From an uncultured Paenibacillus sp. (GTDB taxonomy: Bacteria > Bacillota > Bacilli > Paenibacillales > Paenibacillaceae), in contig CALAWP010000011.1 of NCBI GenBank assembly GCA_937895345.1, forward strand, positions 31,256-95,255: DNA of 64,000 bases, given 5' to 3'. The translations under genes were made by a program, and so were the position numbers. Of the stretch, positions 1 to 7,100 are shown one piece after another. The notes beneath the pieces are model-generated. The model saw only the letters and a list, made by a program, of their open reading frames with translations, searched no databases and was not told where the DNA came from. Each line of letters opens with the position of its first letter. The first letter of the stretch is position 1.

Positions 1-1266
1 CACGACTTCGGCGTTGAAAATATCGGCTTGCATTTGCAGCCAGTCCGGATTTTGCGCGCCGCCTCCGATGGAGACGATCTTGTCGACGGTTTTGCCAGCG
101 CTGCGGAACATATCGACGGACTCGTTCAAGGAGAACGTGATGCCTTCCATCACCGCCCGGGCAAAATGAACCCGTTTATGCGAGCCGTCGATGCCGATAA
201 AGCTCGCCCGAATCGTAGAATCGGCATGAGGCGTACGTTCTCCGACCAGATAAGGCGTAAACAGCAGCCCGTTCGAGCCCGGCGACACTTCACCTACGCC
301 TGCCAACAGCTCGCCGAACGACTCGCCCGCCGCAAACGTATTTTTGAACCAGCTCAGGCTGTAGCCGGCGGCGAGCGTGACGCCCATCGCATAAAACGCA
401 TTTTCCTTGCCATGGTTGAAGAAATGCACTTTGCCCCGGTAATCCTTCTCGCGGTCCTCTTCATACGACAAAATAACGCCTGAGGTGCCGATGCTGCAAA
501 GCGTCAGCCCTTCCGACAAAATTCCCGCGCCGATGGCGCCGCAAGCGTTGTCGGCGCCGCCCGCAAACACTTTAACGGAAGCCGCAAGTCCCGTTTTCGC
601 CGCCAGCTCGGGCAGCAGCGTGCCTGTCAGCCCATGCGACTCGACAAGCGGAGGGCAGAAGCTGTCTGGCAAATCGAACGCGCGCAGCACGTCGCCGCTC
701 CACGTTTTGCCGGCGACATCCAGCAGCAGCGTGCCGGCCGCATCGGAATAATCCATATGAAGCTGTCCGGTCAGCCGGTAACGCACATAATCCTTCGGCA
801 GCAGGAACAGCTTCGCTTTCGCGAACAGCTCCGGCTCATGTTGGCGCACCCACAATATTTTGGGCAGCGTGAAGCCTTCGAGCGCCGGATTGCGCGTGAC
901 CGACAGCAGCTTGTCGCCAAGCGTCCGTTCGATCTCGCGGCATTGTTCCGTCGTGCGCGTATCGTTCCATAGGATCGCGTTGCGCACAGGATTGCCCGCA
1001 TCGTCCAGCAGCACGAGGCCGTGCATTTGGCCGGAAAAACTGATGCCTTCAATTCGAGAAGCGTCGATTCCTTCGGCCGCCGCCGCTTCGGCCAGAGCCT
1101 CCAGCGTCGCGTCTACCCAATCGTCCGGCCTCTGTTCGCTCCAGCCGGAATGCTCGTGAAACAACGGATAGCTGCGGGACGCCTCCGCCGCCACTTTGCC
1201 GTCCTTGGCCACAAGCAGCACTTTGACCGCGCTTGTTCCCAAGTCAATACCTGCAACATAACTCAT
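1..1266 (-). CDS. xylB: Xylulokinase, partial (C-terminus beyond the left edge)
   Basis: FGGY-family sugar kinase that phosphorylates D-xylulose to D-xylulose 5-phosphate with ATP in the cytosol. The frame is open for 422 codons from an ATG at 1266 to the edge, against about 500 in the family, so roughly the last 75 residues are missing. Visible features are the N-terminal phosphate-binding GIDLGTSAVK, the substrate region SFSGQMHGLV, the DYSDAAGT segment near residue 172 that carries the catalytic Asp in this family, and a GGGAQNPDW adenosine-motif region at the edge. It follows xylA on the same strand across a 215-bp repeat-containing spacer, so it is probably the second gene of a XylR-controlled operon. 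Confidence 0.95.
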   Translation of the reverse strand, partial: MSYVAGIDLGTSAVKVLLVAKDGKVAAEASRSYPLFHEHSGWSEQRPDDWVDATLEALAEAAAAEGIDASRIEGISFSGQMHGLVLLDDAGNPVRNAILWNDTRTTEQCREIERTLGDKLLSVTRNPALEGFTLPKILWVRQHEPELFAKAKLFLLPKDYVRYRLTGQLHMDYSDAAGTLLLDVAGKTWSGDVLRAFDLPDSFCPPLVESHGLTGTLLPELAAKTGLAASVKVFAGGADNACGAIGAGILSEGLTLCSIGTSGVILSYEEDREKDYRGKVHFFNHGKENAFYAMGVTLAAGYSLSWFKNTFAAGESFGELLAGVGEVSPGSNGLLFTPYLVGERTPHADSTIRASFIGIDGSHKRVHFARAVMEGITFSLNESVDMFRSAGKTVDKIVSIGGGAQNPDWLQMQADIFNAEVV

Positions 1267-1302
1267 CGCTTTGGCCTGCCCCTCTCCTGTTTAGATGCCA
1301 AG

Positions 1303-1347
1303 CATGCCGCGATCGCTGCATGTCCGTGGCATGCTGATCGCGGCATG
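1303..1347 (-). repeat. Inverted repeat in the xylA-xylB spacer
   Basis: CATGCCGCGATC (1303-1314) is exactly complementary to GATCGCGGCATG (1336-1347), giving a 12-bp stem with a 21-nt loop that contains a smaller GCATG/CATGC pairing. No T-run follows on either strand. It is therefore more likely an mRNA processing or stabilising hairpin between xylA and xylB than a terminator; that role is inferred. Confidence 0.6.
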
Positions 1348-1350
1348 TTT

Positions 1351-1453
1351 CTTGCACGCGGAGTTCAGTCCCCGCATAGGTTGCGTGTGTTGCCTTCTTG
1401 CACGCGGGAGTTCAGTCCCCGCATAGGCTGCGCGTGTTGCCTTCTTGCACGCC
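1351..1453. repeat. Tandem 46/47-bp repeat, two full copies and a partial third
   Basis: Unit 1 spans 1351-1396, unit 2 spans 1397-1443 and a ten-base start of a third lies at 1444-1453. Each unit begins CTTGCACGC and shares the core GAGTTCAGTCCCCGCATAGG. Units 1 and 2 differ by one inserted G and two transitions. It lies wholly between the xylA stop and the xylB start and is not part of either reading frame. Confidence 0.8.
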
Positions 1454-1481
1454 GAGATTGGCATGCGGATCGTCGTACTCG

Positions 1482-2795
1482 TTATACGCTGAAAATAACT
1501 TCGCTCAGCTTCAGGCGGATATTTTCTTGGCGGCCGGATTTGTTGACAATCGGCGGATTCGTCAAAATGTATTGCTCCAGCGATTTCAGCGTCGCTTTGC
1601 CGGCCACGATATCGGCGCCGATGCCTTCTTTGAACGTGGCGTAACGATCTTCCACGATGCTGTCGAGAATTTTTTCTTCGATCAGCTTGGCTGCGGCTTT
1701 CAAGCCCCATGCAAAGCTGTCCATGCCCGCGATGTGCGCCAGCACGAGATCGTCCATCTCGAACGAACCGCGGCGTACTTTGGCGTCGAAGTTGACGCCG
1801 CCGCGGCCCAGGCCGCCCGCTTTGACAACCTCGTACATCGTCAATGTCGTAGAGTACAGATCCGTTGGGAATTCGTCCGTATCCCAGCCGAGCAGCAAAT
1901 CGCCCTGGTTCGCGTCGAGCGAGCCCAGCATGCCGTTGATGGCGGCCGTGCGGATTTCGTGCTCGAACGTATGGCCGGCCAGCGTCGCATGGTTCGCTTC
2001 CAGGTTCAGCTTGAAATGATCCTTCAAGCCGTATTTTTGCAGGAACGAAATCGTCGTCGCCGCATCGAAGTCGTATTGATGCTTCGTCGGCTCTTTTGGC
2101 TTAGGCTCGATCAGGAATTGCGCGTCGAAGCCGATTTCCTTCGCATATTCGATCGCCATATGGTAAAGGCGGGCCAGGTTGTCGAGCTCCAGCGCCATAT
2201 CGGTGTTGAGCAGCGTTTCGTAGCCTTCGCGGCCGCCCCAGAATACGTAGTTTTCGGCGCCCAGCTCCTTGCCGACCTCAAGACCTTTTTTCAGTTGAGC
2301 CGCGGCGTAAGCGTATACGTTGGCGTTGACGGCCGTGCCGGCGCCGTGCACGTAACGCGGATTCGAAAACATGTTGACCGTGTTCCAGAGCAGCTTTTTG
2401 CCCGTTTGCTTCATGTAGTCTTTCAGCATCGCAACGATAACGTCCAGGTTTTTGTTCGTTTCCTGCAGCGTTTCGCCTTCAGGAGCAATGTCGACGTCAT
2501 GGAAGCAGTAGAACGGAATGTTCAGCTTCTCCATAAATTCAAAGTTCGCTTCTACGCGCGCCTTGGAGCGGTCCAGGCCGTCGTATTTGTCCCAGCTGCG
2601 AACCATCGTGCCTACGCCGAACGGATCCGTGCCGTTCGCGTTGAACGTATGCCAGTAGGCGACGGCGAAACGAAGATGCTCCTCCATCGTCTTGCCCAAT
2701 ACGACCGCGCTTGGATCGTAATGCTTGAACGCAAACGGATTATTGGAGCCTTTGCCTTCGAATTGGATCTTGTCGATGCCTTGGAAATAACTCAT
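1482..2795 (-). CDS. xylA: Xylose isomerase
   Basis: Interconverts D-xylose and D-xylulose, the first step of xylose use, as a cytosolic metal-dependent TIM-barrel enzyme. It has 437 residues, the usual class II length. The catalytic histidine motif FHDVDIAPEG is present, as are the metal ligands in EPKPKEPTKHQYDFD, LNLEANHATLAGHTFEHE, GSLDANQGD and GWDTDEFP, and the terminal ligand segment NFDAKVRRGS. The start is supported by AAAGGAGG 8-10 bases upstream. It is the first gene of the xylAB transcription unit. The promoter overlaps the XylR operator and a weak cre-like sequence lies in the leader, so xylose induction and possible glucose repression are expected. Confidence 0.97.
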   Translation of the reverse strand: MSYFQGIDKIQFEGKGSNNPFAFKHYDPSAVVLGKTMEEHLRFAVAYWHTFNANGTDPFGVGTMVRSWDKYDGLDRSKARVEANFEFMEKLNIPFYCFHDVDIAPEGETLQETNKNLDVIVAMLKDYMKQTGKKLLWNTVNMFSNPRYVHGAGTAVNANVYAYAAAQLKKGLEVGKELGAENYVFWGGREGYETLLNTDMALELDNLARLYHMAIEYAKEIGFDAQFLIEPKPKEPTKHQYDFDAATTISFLQKYGLKDHFKLNLEANHATLAGHTFEHEIRTAAINGMLGSLDANQGDLLLGWDTDEFPTDLYSTTLTMYEVVKAGGLGRGGVNFDAKVRRGSFEMDDLVLAHIAGMDSFAWGLKAAAKLIEEKILDSIVEDRYATFKEGIGADIVAGKATLKSLEQYILTNPPIVNKSGRQENIRLKLSEVIFSV

Positions 2796-2829
2796 GTTTT
2801 CAATATCCTCCTTTGGATCTTGGATAAAT

Positions 2830-2843
2830 GGAATGCGCTTACG
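2830..2843 (-). promoter_or_regulatory. Weak cre-like site in the xylA leader
   Basis: On the minus strand the sequence CGTAAGCGCATTCC resembles the CcpA consensus TGWAANCGNTNWCA, with the central AAGCG core intact but mismatches at both ends. Its position downstream of the xylA start site suits a catabolite-repression roadblock. The match is imperfect, so this is only a candidate. Confidence 0.3.
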
Positions 2844-2860
2844 CGGCTGTTGCTAATGAC

Positions 2861-2890
2861 AGAATACCACGAACGAACTTAGTTTGTCTA
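2861..2890 (-). promoter_or_regulatory. xylA promoter
   Basis: Minus-strand -35 TAGACA (2890-2885) and -10 TATTCT (2866-2861) are separated by 18 bp. The -35 box lies inside the XylR palindrome, so repressor binding would block RNA polymerase. Confidence 0.6.
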
Positions 2891-2904
2891 TTAAACAAAC
2901 TAAG
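2878..2904. promoter_or_regulatory. XylR operator (xylO)
   Basis: Perfect inverted repeat with 10-bp arms, CTTAGTTTGT and ACAAACTAAG, around a 7-bp centre. It matches the Bacillus XylR operator pattern TTAGTTTGT...ACAAACTAA. It lies between the divergent xylA and xylR genes and overlaps the xylA -35 box. A TATACT at 2912-2917 is a plausible xylR -10, so the same site could also autoregulate xylR. Confidence 0.92.
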
Positions 2905-2957
2905 ATTGTGTTATACTATTTTCAACTCATTTGAACGCAGACGGAGGCCATCCGAAT

Positions 2958-4130
2958 TTGAAAACAAAAACGACGGGCGACTTGGCTCTCATCAAAAAAA
3001 TCAACACCTCTATTGTCCTCGAATGCGTCATCAAACATGCGCCGCTGTCGCGGGCGGGCATTTCCGAAAAGACGGGCCTGAACAAAGCTACCGTGTCCAG
3101 TCTCGTGCAGGACTTGATCGACAGCCATCTCGTGCTGGAGATCGGGCCGGGCGAATCGAGCGGCGGCCGCAAGCCGCTAATGCTCCTGTTCAACGAGCAG
3201 GCGGGTTATGCGATCGGGATCGACCTTGGCGTCAACTATTTGAAAGGCGTATTGACAGACTTGGGCGGCAACGTGGTGAAGGACGTCCATCAAGCGATTA
3301 AGCGAGGCGCCGCCAGCAGCGACATTCATCTGGATGCGCTGACGGCATGCATCGAGGAGCTTGCAGCGGGAGCGCCCGACAGCCCGTACGGCGTCGTCGG
3401 CATCGGCGTGGGCGTGCCGGGCATCGTCGACGACGAGGGCACGATTCTGTTTGCGCCCAATATGAAGTGGCGTCAGGTGGAACTGAAAAAGGCGCTGGAG
3501 CAGCGCTTCGAGCTGCCGGTTACGATCGACAACGAAGCCAATGCGGGCGCGCAGGGCGAGCAAAAATTCGGCGCCGGGCGAGGCATCCGCAACCAGATTT
3601 ACGTCAGCGCCGGCATCGGGATCGGAACGGGCATTATTTTGAACAAGGAGCTGTTCAAAGGAACTTCGGGATTTTCCGGCGAGCTGGGGCACTTGTCCAT
3701 TCAATTCGACGGCAAGCCGTGCAGCTGCGGCAACCGGGGCTGCTGGGAGCTGTACGCTTCGGAAAACGCCCTGCTGGAGCAAGCCGCGGAGCTTGGCTAC
3801 GACAGTTTGGAAGATTTGCTGGAGGCGGCGGCGAACGGAGAGGAAGCGGTGCGGGAGCTGTTTCGCGGCATCGGCGACTATCTGGGAGTCGGCATCGCCA
3901 ACATCGTCAACGTATTCAACCCCGACGTCGTCATTATCGGCAACCGGATGAGCAAAGCGGCGGAATGGCTGCTCCCCTCCATTCAGGAAACGGTCGACCG
4001 GCGGACGCTTTCCTATCATCGCGAACGAATGCGAATTCTGTTTGCGGAGCTGCAGGAGCAATCCGCCGTACGCGGAGCTTCCTATTATGCCATCCGGGAA
4101 TTTTTGGACAAAATCAAAAGCGGACACTGA
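2958..4130 (+). CDS. xylR: Xylose repressor XylR (ROK family)
   Basis: DNA-binding repressor of the xylose genes that is released by xylose. The N-terminus holds a winged-helix HTH (about residues 17-50, SRAGISEKTGLNKATVSSLV) and the rest is a ROK sugar-kinase-like domain. The ROK glycine-rich segments GIGIGTG and GFSGELGH are present, with the zinc-type motif CSCGNRGCWE near residue 255. The TTG at 2958 is preferred because GGAGG (2943-2947) lies 10 bases upstream and the protein then starts like known XylR proteins; an in-frame TTG at 2931 would add 9 residues but lacks a ribosome site. It is divergent from xylA and its stop codon sits in the loop of its own terminator. Confidence 0.95.
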   Translation: MKTKTTGDLALIKKINTSIVLECVIKHAPLSRAGISEKTGLNKATVSSLVQDLIDSHLVLEIGPGESSGGRKPLMLLFNEQAGYAIGIDLGVNYLKGVLTDLGGNVVKDVHQAIKRGAASSDIHLDALTACIEELAAGAPDSPYGVVGIGVGVPGIVDDEGTILFAPNMKWRQVELKKALEQRFELPVTIDNEANAGAQGEQKFGAGRGIRNQIYVSAGIGIGTGIILNKELFKGTSGFSGELGHLSIQFDGKPCSCGNRGCWELYASENALLEQAAELGYDSLEDLLEAAANGEEAVRELFRGIGDYLGVGIANIVNVFNPDVVIIGNRMSKAAEWLLPSIQETVDRRTLSYHRERMRILFAELQEQSAVRGASYYAIREFLDKIKSGH

Positions 4131-4148
4131 ACAGGTGTCCGCTTTTTT
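4116..4148. terminator. Bidirectional terminator between xylR and the surface operon
   Basis: AAAAGCGGACAC (4116-4127) pairs with GTGTCCGCTTTT (4135-4146), followed by further T residues. The xylR stop codon TGA (4128-4130) lies in the 7-nt loop. The A-run on the left arm makes it usable for the convergent surface gene, which stops at 4152. Confidence 0.9.
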
Positions 4149-4151
4149 GCT

Positions 4152-7100
4152 TTATTTCACGCGATGAACGCCCGCGATTTGCGATACGGTTCCTTTAATT
4201 TCAATCGCAACCTCCGTCGTTTTGACCGTCCCGTTATTGTAGTATGCCGTGAAAACAAAGCGGTACGGGCCGTCCTTCAGCTCCTGCTCGAAGCCTTCCT
4301 CCCACAGTTCTCCCGTCCACGCCGTGCCCGCTCCGTCCGCCTTCTTCAACTCCAGCCTCCTCGACCCGAATACCGCCTCCACCCGTTCCGCCTTCGTCGC
4401 CGTTTCGGTTGCGGTCGTATTGGAGACAAGCATAAACTTCTCCCCCGCCCAGAAGACGTTGTAGCCGCGAGGAGCTTCCGCGTCGCCGCTTTGCTTCAAG
4501 TTGTAGTCCATCCGGCGCCGATTCCATTGGTCGGTATGATTCACTTCGCCCGACACGGTCAACGGATATACCCGTATCGTCTTCTCCGCCATGACGGGAG
4601 CCGCTCGGCCGTCGCTGACGGTCAGCTTCATCCGCCAGTCGCCCGTCTCCGTCATCCGATGGACGGGAGCCGTCGCCGGATACGGGCGGTTAAAGACGTA
4701 GTCGAATACGTGCCGGCTGCCCGAAGGGGCGGTTAATTCGTACTGGACCGTCAGCGTATCGCCGTCCTGGTCGTCGATCTTGGAGGAAAACGCCACCGTA
4801 TCTCCCTCATACACCGGCTGCGGCGACCAGTCGAAGTCCGCCGTCGGCGGGCGGTTATTGACGATTTCTACCGTTTGGGCGACCGTTTCCGTATTCCCGT
4901 TGGGCGTTCTCGCCCTCCATTCGAACGTATAGCGGCCGTCCGGCATTGGACCGACCGTAAACGCGGCGGACCAATCCTTCAGACCGTAACCCGTTGTCCG
5001 GACCGTTGCGGAAGTCAAATTGACCGTTCGTTGATATGCCGTTCCCTTGAACATCGTCACCGATACCGCATTGCCGTTTACGGCGGCGTCCGGATATTTG
5101 GTCGTGTCCGCCTTCAGCTTATAGCTGTCCCCGACGACCAGCGAAGTGAGATGCTGAGCCGGCGAATCGACGGCATCGATTCTTCCGCTCAGCCGAATCG
5201 GCGTTGCGACTCGAACCGTATACGTATGGGCGGCGGTCGATCCCGCGACCGAGCCGTTGCCTCTCACGGTAAACGTATACGTGCCGTCCGGCGTCGTATT
5301 CGGAATAACAAACCTTTCATCGGCCCAGCTGATGTCGTTGCCCGTCTTCACGCCCGTATAATAGGGAACCGTGCGCGAAATGTAGCTGCCCATCGCAAAC
5401 TGCAATTGGATGGCGTACGGATAACGCGTCCACAATTCGTAAGCGATCAGACTTTCGCTGGCCGGAACGCCGTTTAGCGAAAAGCCATCGTAAGCCGTCT
5501 TCAGGTTCGATTTCATTTGCACCGGCACGGCGGATGGAAGCACGTACGTCCTTTGCAGCGGATCGGACCAGACACCTTCGATATCTTGAACGATATATTC
5601 CAGCAGGTAGGTGCCCGGCGGGACCGATTCCGGAATGCGGGTATACACCTCCCCCGTTCCCCGGTTCGTCAGCTTGATCGACCGGGCCTGAATGCCGCGG
5701 TCCGTAGCCGCCCGCGTCACATTATGGTCCAGGTCGTAGCTCATATCTACCCAAGTGGTCCGATACCGGTTCGAATCCGTCATATAGTCGAAGTCGAGCC
5801 ATACGTCCGGAATCGGTTTGCGGTGTACTAGCACTTCGACTGCCGATTCGTTCGAATAATAGGCATAATGTTCAAAGTTAGGATCTTCGGACGGCCGATC
5901 CTTCGTTTTGCGAAACAGCATATATTTGCCCGGCTTCTGAAACGTGACCGCCGATTGATAAGGCTGCCAGTTGGCGTTCAACTTCTCGGATGCGAGCGTT
6001 TGGCCGTTGAATTGGCCGAAACCTTCCGAATTGTCGTAATAATAAGGGTCGTGAACGATTTGGAGCAGGTCTTCCTGCACCGGATCGTCCTCCCAGTCGA
6101 AATAAGCCGTCCTCGTAATCGTCTCTTCCCCGACCAGAATGAGTCTTCTGGGCGTCTCGGGATTGCTTTCGGAGATATAGGCGATCACCTCGCCTACGAT
6201 ATCTTCAATCGGCTTGTCGTTGGCGATAAACTTCTCGTGACCGATTTGCGATTGGAACTCGGAATGGCCGACCAGGATCAGCTTGGCGTCATGTTTGCTC
6301 ATCACATTTTGCAAATCGGCCAGCTGCGACGCTTTATTATCGGATACATAAATGACGTATTTGTTCGGGACGGGCCGCATAAACGAAGCGTCGTACGGCT
6401 GGCGAACGCTCTTGGAAATCGTGCCGCTGTAGAAGCCCGTCCAGCTGTCGTATTCGACCATCCGCGGAACCCACTCGTCGCGCGTCCAATATACGGTGCC
6501 GGAATACGTCGCTCGATAAGTCCGGGTGCAGCTCGACCCCGGCCTGCCGAAATCCGGCGGACAGCTGTCGTTGGTGCTTTCTCCTTTGCGGTCCAATGTT
6601 CCTCTATATTTACCGTCGTTATACGATTTCGAAGATGGACAGACCGTCGTCGAAGTGCTTTTATATTCTCCGTCATCGGTATAATGGGCTTTGACCGTAT
6701 TGGTGCAGCTGTCGCTGGCCGTCTTTGAATCGGTTACGGTCACAAATCTGCCCTCGTCCACGGAAAACGGCGCGTTGGAGGCGCTGCTTAACGATAACGT
6801 CCCGCTGTAACCGTTGGAGCTGTAATAGATGCTCGACGATGGATAGGATGTGCCCGTATGGTTGCTCGTGCTGGCCGATTGCGTGTACGTATACGTCCGC
6901 ATATCCCATATATCGAGGTTGGCCAGCATATTCGCCCGGGTAAAAGCGTTCGTGATCGAAACTCGGTTGTTTCGGATGTAATCCGTCGACGCCTGCTTCA
7001 AATTCGAATCCAGCATCCAGTAGACGTCCATATCCGGCATTTCGATCGGGATATCCATATACATCGTGCTGGCCGGAGCAAAATTATCGATAAAAAAGTA

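Noticed and set aside
1351..1453. Possible CRISPR-like repeat between xylA and xylB
   Set aside because: The units are directly abutting with no unique spacers, and only two full copies exist.
1398..2882. 494-codon open frame on the plus strand opposite xylA
   Set aside because: It lies antisense to a clear xylose isomerase, has no ribosome site, and its predicted product has the Arg/Val/Gln bias expected of a GC-rich shadow frame.
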